Under the pieces are notes generated by a model. It made no database searches. It was given only the letters and a program-made list of their open reading frames with translations, and was not told the origin of the DNA. A DNA stretch of 34,623 nt. Source: Anaerolineae bacterium. Its GTDB lineage: Bacteria > Chloroflexota > Anaerolineae > Aggregatilineales > Phototrophicaceae. Made by a program: the position numbers and the translations under genes. Shown here piece after piece: positions 15,324 to 23,522 of the stretch (the stretch's first letter is position 1; every line of letters starts with the position of its first letter). The stretch covers positions 1 to 34,623 of the forward strand of contig JAFLCG010000030.1 in the NCBI GenBank assembly GCA_017303635.1. The letters are read 5' to 3'.

Positions 15324-15980
15324 CTACGCCATTGCGAACAATTGCTGGCGTTCACTGCGGATCTGCTCCACCAGCACCGCTTTTGGTGCCGTCGGATCGA
15401 TACGATCCGCAAAAGCGATGATCGCGTTATGGAGATCTTCCAACTGGTCAGTGCCGATCTCAGCCTTATGGAACAGTGCCCGCGCCTCAATCTCATACTT
15501 CACCATCTCGGCCAGTTCCCGCATGATTTCGATATCTTCATCGCTCCAATGGCGCGGTTCGCTATCCACCACACAGAAGGAGCCGAGGGTTTTACCGCTG
15601 GCGATGTGCAGGGGAAAGCCGAGATAAGCGATAGCATTCAACGCCTGGATCGCACCATTATCGTGCAGCACCGGGTGGACCCGCGCATCATCCACAATCA
15701 ACGGCGCATTCTCCGCTACCACATGCTTGCAGAAGGCGTGCGAAAGCGGGGTGCTTTTCAACTCGCCGACGCCCACCGCGCTCTTGAAGAATTGATAGTC
15801 ATTGCCCACCATCGACATCATGGACATAGGCGTACCCACGATCTGGCTGGCGAGCGTAGTCAGTCGGTTAAAGACCGTTTCTTCATCGGCATCAATCAGT
15901 GCCAGATCAGCCAGCACCTTCAGCCGATCCTGATCGCTGATAACCGAACGCACTTCCGGTGACATCACAAACGAACCCAT
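15324..15980 (-). CDS. GAF domain protein, 218 aa
   Basis: A single GAF domain covers about residues 15-170: DQDRLKVLADLALIDADEE, then FNRLTTLASQIVGTPMSMMS, FFKSAVG, a conserved SHAFCKHVV segment, PLIVDDAR, and the GSFCVVDSEPRHWSDEDIEI strand-turn-helix. A C-terminal helical tail follows. GAF domains bind small ligands or chromophores; the Cys in SHAFCKHV is a common feature of this stand-alone subgroup. There is no kinase, GGDEF or HTH output domain, so it probably acts with a partner. The start is ATG 15980, 9 bases after AGGAGG; a GTG at 15986 is less well spaced. Confidence 0.88.
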   Translation of the reverse strand: MGSFVMSPEVRSVISDQDRLKVLADLALIDADEETVFNRLTTLASQIVGTPMSMMSMVGNDYQFFKSAVGVGELKSTPLSHAFCKHVVAENAPLIVDDARVHPVLHDNGAIQALNAIAYLGFPLHIASGKTLGSFCVVDSEPRHWSDEDIEIMRELAEMVKYEIEARALFHKAEIGTDQLEDLHNAIIAFADRIDPTAPKAVLVEQIRSERQQLFAMA

Positions 15981-16148
15981 AATCACAAGCCTCCTGGACT
16001 TGCTGCACGTACAGCTAAGATCGTATAAGTGGGTAGAGTAAAAAGAAGGGGATCTACCGCAACCACAACATTTTCATTGTATTCAAATCACGTCACAATT
16101 TTAAATTAATGTATCATATATGCTTGTGAATCTTGTGAGCAACAAAAA

Positions 16149-16166
16149 GGACGCATTGCTGCGTCC
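16149..16166 (-). terminator. intrinsic terminator of metG
   Basis: GGACGCA / TGCGTCC form a 7-bp stem with a 4-base loop. On the minus strand it is followed by TTTTT (complement of 16144-16148). It lies about 25 bases downstream of the metG stop. Confidence 0.85.
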
Positions 16167-16191
16167 CTTTACACGACAACACCCAACGACA

Positions 16192-18027
16192 CTAGATGAT
16201 GATCTCTCGTTCGTCCCGCGCCTGTCCCAGCAGCGCCCGTTCTTTCTCGACGATCTCCGGTTCCAGTTTGACGATCAGCGGGGCCGGTTCGCGCAAGCTC
16301 TGACCCGGTTGCAGGTCGCTCTTGGCCCAGCGCCCAATCGCTGCGCTGCCATCATAAATCAGCGCCTTGTGCGGGCGGGTCGCTTCCTGGTACGTCTCAA
16401 TCTTCTGAACCCCGAATAGCTGCCCGTCATACCCCAGGAACTCATGCACCTTCTGCGAAGTGAACGGCAGGAACGGCGCCAGCAGAGTCTTGCAGTTATC
16501 AATGACCTTCAACACCGAATAGACCGCCAGCGCGGCATCGGCTGGATTTTCCTTGATACTCTTCCACGGTGCACGCCGATCCAGGTAGGCATTGGCATCC
16601 CGCACCACGCCCATCGCCGTTTGCAGGGCTTCCTTCAGCTTGACCTTCTCCAGCAAATCGCCCACCGTCTCAAAAGCGGCTTCGCTCTGGGCGATCATGG
16701 CTTGATCGGCCTCGGTCAATTCTGCCGGATTGATGCTTGGCACCTTGCCCTCAAAGCGCTTGAATGCAAAACTCAGCATCCGGTTCGCCAGGTTGCCCCA
16801 GGCCGCCAGCAGTTCGTTGTTAACGCGGCTCAGGAACCCATCCCAAGCATAGTCCGCATCTGAAGACTCCGGAAACGTCGAAGCTACATAATAACGGATC
16901 GCATCCGGCTGGTAGCGTTCCAGAATATCCGGCAACCAGATCGCCCAGTTGCGGCTCTTGCTGAACTTCTGTCCTTCGATGTTCATGAACTCATTTGCCG
17001 GGACATCATAGGGCAGTTGCAGCGGCGCATCGTACGTCTTGCCCTGCGCTGTCTCCCCCACGTTATAGATCCCATCCACACCCAAAAGTTCAGCCTGCCA
17101 GATGATGGTATGGAAGGGGATATTGTCCTTGCCGATGAAGTTATAAATCTGGGCCTCCGGGTTATACCACCAATCTTTCCACGCATCCGGCTGACCAATG
17201 TTCTTCGCCCACTCAACACTGGCCGCAAAGTAGCCGATCACCGCCTCAAACCACACATAGAGCTTCTTGGCCTGCCACCCTTCCAGCGGTACGTCGATAC
17301 CCCAGTCAATATCCCGGGTGATCGGTCGCCCATTCAGGCCGTCCGCCACGAAATTCCGGCTAAAGCGCACCACATTCTGTCGCCAGTGAGACTCATGTTT
17401 ATCCAGGTATTCCAGCAGTTGAGGTTCCCAGCGCCCCAGGTCGAGGAAGAAGTGTTCGCTCTCCCGCACGATCAGCTTATCGGAGGGATTGTTCCGGTTG
17501 CGCGGGTTAATGAGTTGGGTCGCTTCCAACAGGTTGCCGCAGTTATCGCACTGGTCACCGCGTGCGTTGGCGAAGTGGCAAATATAGCATTCCCCTTCCA
17601 CGTAGCGGTCAGGCAGGAAGCGTTTTTCCACCTCGCTGAACATCAGTTGCTGGGTTTCTTTGTAGAGGTAGCCGCGCTCCAGCAGTTGCAGGAAAAAATC
17701 CTGCGAAACCCGGTGGTGGTTTTCCGTATCGGTATGGGTGAACAGATCATAACTGATGCCTACCTTCTGCTGGGCCAGCAAAAAGCGCTCGTGATATTTC
17801 TCGAACACCTGACGCGCCGGAACCCCCAGCTTATCCGCCTCCACCGAGATAGGTGTCCCATGGCTATCCGAACCGGAAACCATCAGCACCTTATTGCCCT
17901 TCAGCCGGTGATACCGGGCGAAGATGTCCGCAGGGAGATACGCCCCCGCCAGATGGCCGACGTGTAAATCGCCGTTGGCATACGGCCAGGCAACCGATAC
18001 ATGGATATGTTTGGGCGCAGTGGTCAT
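16192..18027 (-). CDS. metG: methionyl-tRNA synthetase
   Basis: A 611-aa class I synthetase that charges tRNA-Met in the cytoplasm using ATP. The catalytic domain begins VSVAWPYANGDLHVGHLAGA, with HVGH (22-25) as the HIGH motif, and the KMSKS loop reads KFSKS (FSKSRNWAIW). The zinc-knuckle insertion contains CYIC and CDNC pairs, as in the MetG1 type with four cysteines. The anticodon-binding helical domain follows (WGNLANRMLSFAFKRFEG, YLDRRAPWKSIK). The tRNA-binding C-terminal OB domain of longer MetRS is absent. Start ATG 18027 has GAGGAACC just before it. About 255 bases upstream lies a leader with a Met-codon reading frame and terminator (see entries at 18148-18318), which probably regulates it. 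Confidence 0.96.
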   Translation of the reverse strand: MTTAPKHIHVSVAWPYANGDLHVGHLAGAYLPADIFARYHRLKGNKVLMVSGSDSHGTPISVEADKLGVPARQVFEKYHERFLLAQQKVGISYDLFTHTDTENHHRVSQDFFLQLLERGYLYKETQQLMFSEVEKRFLPDRYVEGECYICHFANARGDQCDNCGNLLEATQLINPRNRNNPSDKLIVRESEHFFLDLGRWEPQLLEYLDKHESHWRQNVVRFSRNFVADGLNGRPITRDIDWGIDVPLEGWQAKKLYVWFEAVIGYFAASVEWAKNIGQPDAWKDWWYNPEAQIYNFIGKDNIPFHTIIWQAELLGVDGIYNVGETAQGKTYDAPLQLPYDVPANEFMNIEGQKFSKSRNWAIWLPDILERYQPDAIRYYVASTFPESSDADYAWDGFLSRVNNELLAAWGNLANRMLSFAFKRFEGKVPSINPAELTEADQAMIAQSEAAFETVGDLLEKVKLKEALQTAMGVVRDANAYLDRRAPWKSIKENPADAALAVYSVLKVIDNCKTLLAPFLPFTSQKVHEFLGYDGQLFGVQKIETYQEATRPHKALIYDGSAAIGRWAKSDLQPGQSLREPAPLIVKLEPEIVEKERALLGQARDEREIII

Positions 18028-18147
18028 GGTTCCTCGAGTTCACAGTTCACAGTCGGAATAGCAGAGAGTGTAACCTATTTCCCCGGCCTTGGGTCGACCG
18101 CTTCTGGTTGGTGCAGCGTCCTGAGCAAAATGCCGTGATCGACAAAT

Positions 18148-18179
18148 AAAAAACCGCCTATCCTTAGGGACAGACGGTT
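18148..18179 (-). terminator. attenuator terminator in the metG leader
   Basis: On the minus strand a 12-bp stem (18179-18168 with 18163-18152, two G-U pairs) closes on a CTAA loop and is followed by TTTTTT (18153-18148). It lies about 120 bases before the metG start. There is no upstream minus-strand gene to terminate, so it most likely acts on the metG transcript itself. The 5' arm (18176-18168, CGTCTGTCC) is perfectly complementary to 18232-18224 in the leader frame, giving a competing antiterminator stem of 9 bp. Confidence 0.8.
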
Positions 18180-18201
18180 CGCTCATCAGGCCGGGCGTCA
18201 C

Positions 18202-18282
18202 TCAAGCGTGCGCTTGCCATCCACGTCTGTCCAGGTCAGGTGGGCATAGCATTCGCATGGGCATGAGAAAACAGATATTCAT
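18202..18282 (-). CDS. putative Met-rich leader peptide of metG, 26 aa
   Basis: A short frame starting ATG at 18282 and ending TGA at 18204-18202. It begins MNICFLMPMRMLCPP, so four of the first eleven codons are Met (codons 1, 7, 9 and 11) and codons 4 and 13 are Cys. The ATG is 7 bases after a TATACT box, so the mRNA would be leaderless and no Shine-Dalgarno is needed. The later codons (17-20) overlap the antiterminator segment GGACAGACG. Position and content fit a control peptide for ribosome-mediated attenuation of metG. It is too short for codon statistics, so translation is inferred from layout. Confidence 0.6.
   Translation of the reverse strand: MNICFLMPMRMLCPPDLDRRGWQAHA
18224..18243 (-). 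promoter_or_regulatory. antiterminator and anti-antiterminator segments of the metG leader
   Basis: Reading the minus strand with +1 at 18282. Segment 1 is CCACCTG at nt 40-46 (18243-18237). Segment 2 is GGACAGACG at nt 51-59 (18232-18224). Segment 3 is CGTCTGTCC at nt 107-115 (18176-18168). Segment 4 is the 3' arm of the terminator. Segments 1 and 2 can pair (CCAC with GTGG, CTG with CAG), 2 and 3 pair perfectly over 9 bp, and 3 and 4 form the terminator. A ribosome paused at Met codon 11 would cover segment 1 and free segment 2. Confidence 0.6.
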
Positions 18283-18289
18283 AAAAACT

Positions 18290-18318
18290 AGTATAGGCGG
18301 GCATGAAGGGGGAGTCAA
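18290..18318 (-). promoter_or_regulatory. promoter of the metG leader
   Basis: TTGACT (complement of 18313-18318) and TATACT (complement of 18290-18295) are separated by exactly 17 bases. This is the best housekeeping-type promoter match in the region. The predicted start of transcription falls on or next to the ATG at 18282. Confidence 0.75.
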
Positions 18319-18396
18319 GCAGTGCACTAAAGGAGTTGAGAGCAATGGTTAGTCCGCTGCAAGGCCACCTCCTTAGCATACACCTCATATATCTCA

Positions 18397-18410
18397 ATTA
18401 GCCGATTAAC
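18397..18410. promoter_or_regulatory. possible third MarR-type operator
   Basis: ATTAGCCGATTAAC differs by one base from ATTAGCCGACTAAC at 26161-26174. It lies 33 bases before the start of the glycosyltransferase operon, just downstream of a possible TATATC -10 (18387-18394 area). Chance occurrence cannot be excluded. Confidence 0.35.
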
Positions 18411-18442
18411 CCGCCTGACTGACTCGACCTGAAAGGCAGTAC

Positions 18443-19348
18443 ATGGCCCCTAAAGTAAGCATCATTGTCCTGAGCTACAATGCCCGCGAAGACATGGTCG
18501 CCTGCCTCCGTTCGCTTGAACACCTCACTTACCCCAACGTAGAGGTCATCGTTGTTGATAATGCATCCACCGATGGCGTAGTGGACGCCATCAAGTCGGA
18601 ATTTGGTTATCTCACCCTGATTGAGACTGGGAAGAATCTGGGCTTCACCGGTGGCAATAACGTAGGCATTCAACGGGCGCTCGAGGGTGGTGCCGACTAC
18701 ATCCTGTTGCTGAACAATGATGTAGTGGTTGCGCCAGATATGATCGATGTGATGGTCAAGGCCATGGAGGCCGATCCCAGCATTGGCGTCAGCGGACCAA
18801 CCTGTTACTACTACGCGCAACCGGAAACCATCTGGTCGGCAGGCGGGACTATTGATTGGTCACATGGTCTCACCAGCATGATCGGCTTGAACGAACTGGA
18901 TAAGGGACAGTTCGGGGAACAACCGCGCCGGGTCGATTTTGTCACCGGCTGCGCCATCATGGGCAAGCGCGCCGTATGGGAAAAGGCGGGCTTGCTGGAT
19001 GACAAGTTCTTCATGTACTACGAGGAAACCGAGTGGTGTGTTCGTGCCAGCCGTGCTGGTTATGGCATCATTTATATTCCCCAGGCGATGCTCTGGCACA
19101 AGATCTCTATCGAAGCGCGGGCAGCATCACCCCGCACCTATTACTACATGACTCGTAATCGCCTGTTATTTCTGAAGAATACTCGCGCTGGTATCCGAAC
19201 CTGGGCCAATACCCTGTTGGAATATGCCCGCACCTTCCTCAGTTGGACTCTGCGCCCCAAATGGGCTGACCGCAAACACCTGCGGTCGGTGATGTGGCGC
19301 GCTTTCAAAGACTATTCGACTGGTCACTTCGGCCAGGTTTCAATGTAA
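18443..19348 (+). CDS. family 2 glycosyltransferase (rhamnosyltransferase-like)
   Basis: A 301-aa GT-A fold inverting glycosyltransferase. It starts KVSIIVLSYNAREDMVACLR and shows VIVVDNASTDG (nucleotide-binding strand), NLGFTGGNNVGI, LLLNNDVVV (the DXD-equivalent metal site), and FFMYYEETEWCVRASRAGY (acceptor/catalytic region). This pattern is typical of the WbbL/rhamnosyltransferase branch that builds cell-surface polysaccharide. There is no long membrane segment. AAAGG lies 7 bases before the ATG. It is the first gene of a three-gene unit with 19363-20565 and 20622-22370. Confidence 0.92.
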   Translation: MAPKVSIIVLSYNAREDMVACLRSLEHLTYPNVEVIVVDNASTDGVVDAIKSEFGYLTLIETGKNLGFTGGNNVGIQRALEGGADYILLLNNDVVVAPDMIDVMVKAMEADPSIGVSGPTCYYYAQPETIWSAGGTIDWSHGLTSMIGLNELDKGQFGEQPRRVDFVTGCAIMGKRAVWEKAGLLDDKFFMYYEETEWCVRASRAGYGIIYIPQAMLWHKISIEARAASPRTYYYMTRNRLLFLKNTRAGIRTWANTLLEYARTFLSWTLRPKWADRKHLRSVMWRAFKDYSTGHFGQVSM

Positions 19349-19362
19349 GGCATCCATTGTCC

Positions 19363-20565
19363 ATGCGTATCGTCTTTATATCCTGGTGGTGGCCGTACCC
19401 TGCCACTAATGGCTCCAAGATTCGCGTCTATAATCTGCTCCGCAGTCTCGCTGAGCAGCATCAGGTCACGTTGTTATCCTTTACCGATCCTGGTGATGCC
19501 ACGCCCGACAGTGTTCTTCATCTGCAATCCTTTTGCGAACGGGTTGAGAGTATCCCGAAGCCACAGTATAACCCCGGCGGGATGAAAGCCATGCTGGGTT
19601 ATTTCTCGCGCTGGCCGCGTTCGCTGGTGGATGTCTACAGTGCGCCGATGGCTAAGCTGTTGTGGGACATGGCAGCTGAAAAACCCATTGACCTGCTGAT
19701 TGGTTCCGAATTTCAAACCATGCGGTATCTCGACCTGCTGCCTCGGATACCTGCCATTCTGGAAGAGTTTGAAATCACCAGTTTCCATAACCAGGTGGAG
19801 AATGCGGCCAGCACCACCCGCCGGATGCGTGCCCAACTCACGTTAAACAAAATGGAGAGCAGTGCCCGGGCTCAGCTAGAACGGGGTGTGGTCTATACCG
19901 TTGTCTCAGAAACCGAACGGGATTACGTTCGGTTATTTGCGCCTCGATCCCAGGTTGAAGTCATCCCGAATGGTGTCGATACCCACATCCATCAACCGGA
20001 TCCAACCATAGAAATTCAACCCCATACGGCAGTCTACAATGGGGCCGTTACGTATAACGCCAATCTCGATGCGGTCACGTACTTCGCGCATGATGTGCTG
20101 CCGCTGCTGCGCGCCCGCCATGCTGATGCCAGTTTCACTGTGACCGGCGGCACCGGTACGGTAGATATCAGCGGACTCAAGGCGCTTCCCGGGGTTCATT
20201 TCACCGGTTTTGTGCCAGAAATCGCCCCACTGGTGCAGCGGCATCGTGCGGTTGTTGTCCCACTCCGTCAGGGAGGCGGCACACGCCTGAAAATTCTGGA
20301 AGCTATGGCCCAGGGCGTCCCAGTCGTTGCCAGTCGCAAGGGAGCTGAGGGGCTGAACGTCACTGATGGCGAAACGATTTTGCTGGCCGATAGTCCGACA
20401 GGCATTTGTGATGCGCTGGATCGCTTGTTCAGGGATGATGCCCTGCATACCCGCATTGCAACCAACGCCCGCGCCCTGGTCGAGCGGGAGTATGACTGGC
20501 GTGTGATGGGGCAACAATTGCTCCGGTTGGTGGAGCAAGTTGCTCGCAAGTCCATACCGGCATGA
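19363..20565 (+). CDS. glycosyltransferase family 4 (GT-B) protein
   Basis: A 400-aa GT-B enzyme. The N-terminal domain starts MRIVFISWWWPYPATNGSKI with the usual glycine/serine-rich donor loop, followed by RVYNLLRSLAEQHQVTLLSF. The C-terminal half has VEVIPNGVDTHIH, AVYNGAVTYNANLDAVTYF, FTGFVPEIAPLVQRHRAVVV and the LRQGGGTRLKILEAMAQGVP nucleotide-sugar motif with the conserved Glu. Homologues include sugar transferases of exopolysaccharide clusters. The start at 19363 is used because it opens the Rossmann fold; an upstream ATG in the same frame would overlap the previous gene. The gene follows by 14 bases and is likely translationally coupled. Confidence 0.92.
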   Translation: MRIVFISWWWPYPATNGSKIRVYNLLRSLAEQHQVTLLSFTDPGDATPDSVLHLQSFCERVESIPKPQYNPGGMKAMLGYFSRWPRSLVDVYSAPMAKLLWDMAAEKPIDLLIGSEFQTMRYLDLLPRIPAILEEFEITSFHNQVENAASTTRRMRAQLTLNKMESSARAQLERGVVYTVVSETERDYVRLFAPRSQVEVIPNGVDTHIHQPDPTIEIQPHTAVYNGAVTYNANLDAVTYFAHDVLPLLRARHADASFTVTGGTGTVDISGLKALPGVHFTGFVPEIAPLVQRHRAVVVPLRQGGGTRLKILEAMAQGVPVVASRKGAEGLNVTDGETILLADSPTGICDALDRLFRDDALHTRIATNARALVEREYDWRVMGQQLLRLVEQVARKSIPA

Positions 20566-20621
20566 TGGGGGCATATTTTAAGGCACACTGACATCCTTGT
20601 ATTGAAAGAAGGTTTACCCTC

Positions 20622-22370
20622 ATGAGTACCCTTGCAGCAAAAGCGAAACCCGCTGCGCCGGTCAGTACCCGCTCCAGTTCACAGAGCTACCCCCGCATCA
20701 CCGGTCGTGAATGGATGCTGGTTGTGGGGATCGCTCTGGCGCTGGTCCTGCTGACTTCGCTACCCTACATCTATTTTTACCTGAGGACCCCGCCCGATAA
20801 ACAATTTATGGGCTTGGCCTTCAACATTGCGGATCACTTCCAGTATTTCTCCTGGATGCGGGAAGGGCAGACGCAAATCCTCGTCCCCAACCAGCTCACC
20901 CCGGAGAATAGCGAGCCGCTGCTGTTCAACCTGTTGTGGTTGGTGCTGGGGCGGTTGGAGGGGCTGACCGGCCTGGACTATGCCTTCTGGTATCAGTTCA
21001 TCCGTGTCGGGGCCACTATTTTTGCCGGGATCAGCTTCTATTTCTTCGCCAGTATCGTTTTTACCAATGTCAGCAAGCGGATTAGCGCCACGCTCATTGG
21101 GATGCTGGCTGGTGGCCTCGGTTGGTTGTTGGTGGTCGAAAAATACGTTCGGGATATTCCTGATCTGAACTCGCCTTTTGCCATCTACACCTGTGAGCCA
21201 AATACCTTCTTCACCGCCCTCTCCTTCCCGCATTTCACCATTGCCGCCGGGTTAATCACCCTGGTGCTAGCCTTCGTCCTGATCGGGCAGAAGTCACAAA
21301 GTCTGCGTTATGCCTGGATCGCCGCCGTGTTGGCACTGCTGCTGAGTATGCAGCACGCCTATGATATGTTCATCATTTATCCAGTCATCGGCCTGTATGC
21401 ACTGTTCATCTGGCTGCGTGACCGGCGCTTCCCGATGTACCTGTTCAAACTGGGCATCATCGTGGTGCTTATTTCCATGTGGCCGGCGCTGCAAGCCTAC
21501 TACATCACCACGGCTGACCCAGTCTGGAAGGGTGTGCTGGCGCAGTTCGATAACGCTGGGGCCTGGACACCTGCACCCTGGTTGCTGCCCATCCTGATGG
21601 GATTGGCCTGGCTGATGGCCATTTGGGCGCTGGATATCAAGACACCCTGGAAAGACCGGGATGACACCCACCTGTTCGTCATGGCCTGGTTCCTCTCACA
21701 CTTTGTAGTCATCTACTTGCCGTTGAACTTCCAGATCCATCTGCTCAGCGGCTGGCAAGTCGTAGGTGGTGTGCTGGCGACCATTGGCCTCTTTACCCGC
21801 GTCCTGCCCTGGCTGCAAAAACGGTTTGCCAAGACTCCGCAGCCGGTCCTCTGGCGACGACTGGTAGCCGTGTTCCTGCTGCTCATCATTCCGACCAATC
21901 TCTACCTGTTGGCCTGGCGTTTCCTGGATCTCAACCGCACGCAGCGCCAGGAACTTTATGTAGACGCTGCCGGTCATGCTGATGCGGAAGCGCGTTACTT
22001 CCTCCGCACGACGGAAGTCGCCGCACTGAACTACATCGAAGCCAATGTCACCAGTACAGATGTGGTTCTCTCTACCCATGACATCGGCCAGTATATTCCT
22101 GCGCTGACGGGTGCCCGTAGTTTCCTCGGGCACTGGGCGCAGACGCTCAACTTCTTCGATAAACGGGCGATGGTTGAAGCCTTCTTCAACCCGGAGACGC
22201 CGGATACCGAACGGCAGCGCATCCTGTCCGAGTTCAACGTGGACTATGTGCTGATGACCCCGGAAGCGGCCAACTTCGGTTATGATCCGCACAGTGCCGA
22301 CTACCTGACCGAGGTCTTTGCCGACGGCAGCACCTTCGTCTTCCAGGTGAATGCGGCTGCGTCCAGTTAG
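20622..22370 (+). CDS. polytopic membrane protein, GT-C-like, 582 aa
   Basis: A large membrane protein with about ten hydrophobic helices from residue 30 to 440, then a soluble C-terminal domain (about 445-582). The first loop holds DHFQYFSWMREGQTQILVPN, and aromatic-rich loops follow; this layout resembles the GT-C fold of membrane mannosyl- or dolichol-phosphate-type glycosyltransferases. The exact family is not recognised. The C-terminal part (VLSTHDIGQYIPALTGARSF, FNVDYVLMTPE) looks like the extracytoplasmic domain of such enzymes. GAAGG lies about 10 bases before the ATG. It is third in the glycosyltransferase operon, so a role in surface glycan assembly is likely. Confidence 0.85.
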   Translation: MSTLAAKAKPAAPVSTRSSSQSYPRITGREWMLVVGIALALVLLTSLPYIYFYLRTPPDKQFMGLAFNIADHFQYFSWMREGQTQILVPNQLTPENSEPLLFNLLWLVLGRLEGLTGLDYAFWYQFIRVGATIFAGISFYFFASIVFTNVSKRISATLIGMLAGGLGWLLVVEKYVRDIPDLNSPFAIYTCEPNTFFTALSFPHFTIAAGLITLVLAFVLIGQKSQSLRYAWIAAVLALLLSMQHAYDMFIIYPVIGLYALFIWLRDRRFPMYLFKLGIIVVLISMWPALQAYYITTADPVWKGVLAQFDNAGAWTPAPWLLPILMGLAWLMAIWALDIKTPWKDRDDTHLFVMAWFLSHFVVIYLPLNFQIHLLSGWQVVGGVLATIGLFTRVLPWLQKRFAKTPQPVLWRRLVAVFLLLIIPTNLYLLAWRFLDLNRTQRQELYVDAAGHADAEARYFLRTTEVAALNYIEANVTSTDVVLSTHDIGQYIPALTGARSFLGHWAQTLNFFDKRAMVEAFFNPETPDTERQRILSEFNVDYVLMTPEAANFGYDPHSADYLTEVFADGSTFVFQVNAAASS

Positions 22371-22385
22371 CCATCAGGCATCACA

Positions 22386-22422
22386 ACGAGGGGCGAGTAG
22401 TCAAACTCGCTCCTCGTTTTTA
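22386..22422 (+). terminator. strong intrinsic terminator of the glycosyltransferase operon
   Basis: AACGAGGGGCGAGT (22386-22399) pairs with ACTCGCTCCTCGTT (one G-U pair) around a 6-base loop, and a run of T follows (to 22422). It lies 15 bases after the stop of the third gene. Confidence 0.92.
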
Positions 22423-22511
22423 TTCCCCAGTCCCCCCTCCATTCATCTTCACCTCTGTCTCATCAACATAGCGTACCTTCCAGACACTGCTATCTTTCCC
22501 CTACTGAGGCC

Positions 22512-23522
22512 ATGACGATGCCATCCTATATTCAACGTGCCCTGCATCCAGAGTGGTATCACGGACACAATCGCACACCGCCCTTCTTCGAGGGGTGGTA
22601 TTACAAACTGGTTGACCCGACCACCCAACATAAATATGCAGTTATCCCCGGAATCTTCCTGAATGCCAATCCTGATCTGAACACCGCTTTCATCCAGGTG
22701 CTGGACGGCGTGAAGGCAAAATCCGCCTACTTCACCTTTCCAGTTGACCAGTTCAAGGCCGCGCCGGATGCACTGGATATAAGGATCGCGGGTAATACCT
22801 TCCGCGCTGACCAGTTGGTGCTTGACCTGACGAATGCAAGCGGCCAAGGGGCGACCGAGCAGTTGAAGCTCAAAGCCGACTTACGCTTCACAGGCGGGCA
22901 AGCCTGGCCCGTGACGTTCGGTTCACCCGGTATTATGGGACCCTTCGGCTGGTTGAATTTCATGGAATGTAATCATGGGGTTGTCAGCTTTGACCACGCC
23001 ATCGAAGGGCCAATCCAGATCAACGGCAGCACGATAGACTTCAGCGGTGGGCGAGGCTATATCGAGAAGGATTGGGGGCAATCCTTCCCATCTGGCTACA
23101 TCTGGATGCAGACGAATCACTTCCCAACCGTCACCGCCAGCCTGACCGCTTCGATTGCCGTCATCCCGAACTTCGGCTTCACCTGGCCCGGTTTTATTGT
23201 CGGTTTGTGGCTAAAGGGTCAGCTCTATCGCTTTGCCAGTTATACCGGCGCGCAGGTCGAAAAGCTGGTGGTCACCGATGACCACGTCGATTGGGTGATG
23301 CGCGGCAGTGGGCACCGCCTGCACATCCTGGCCGAACGCGCCGAGGGTGGGTTACTGCATGAACCCACCCGTACCCAGATGCACCGCCGCGTTGAGGAAA
23401 CCCTCTCTGCCCGCATCACTGTCCATTTGACTACTTTGACCGGTCAAACCCTCTTCCATGAAACAGGCCAGCACGCGGGCATGGAAGTTTATGGCGATCT
23501 GCGACGGTTGCTCAAACCTTAA
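22512..23522 (+). CDS. tocopherol cyclase family protein
   Basis: A 336-aa protein of the tocopherol cyclase-like family (lipocalin-like beta barrel). The signature PPFFEGWYYKLVD lies near residue 20 and YIEKDWGQSFPSGYIWMQTN near 180; the pattern of a barrel with W/Y-rich strands continues to the C-terminus. In plants and cyanobacteria the family cyclises methylquinols to tocopherols. Members also occur in non-photosynthetic bacteria, where the substrate is unknown, so a vitamin E role here is not implied. No signal peptide. The first ATG is 3 bases after GAGG and the ATG at 22518 is an alternative. The stop overlaps the stop of the convergent minus-strand reading frame. Confidence 0.9.
   Translation: MTMPSYIQRALHPEWYHGHNRTPPFFEGWYYKLVDPTTQHKYAVIPGIFLNANPDLNTAFIQVLDGVKAKSAYFTFPVDQFKAAPDALDIRIAGNTFRADQLVLDLTNASGQGATEQLKLKADLRFTGGQAWPVTFGSPGIMGPFGWLNFMECNHGVVSFDHAIEGPIQINGSTIDFSGGRGYIEKDWGQSFPSGYIWMQTNHFPTVTASLTASIAVIPNFGFTWPGFIVGLWLKGQLYRFASYTGAQVEKLVVTDDHVDWVMRGSGHRLHILAERAEGGLLHEPTRTQMHRRVEETLSARITVHLTTLTGQTLFHETGQHAGMEVYGDLRRLLKP

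Noticed and set aside
18183..18190. CTGATGAG on the minus strand as a hammerhead ribozyme core
   Set aside because: The following GAAA and the flanking stems needed for a hammerhead are missing.
18231..18240. CCAGGTCAGG resembling the SRP RNA loop region (plus strand)
   Set aside because: The rest of the SRP core (GGAAGCAGCC) does not follow and no fitting hairpin exists.
18028..18320. T-box leader for metG
   Set aside because: The conserved T-box antiterminator core (GGTGG.ACCGCG type) is not present.
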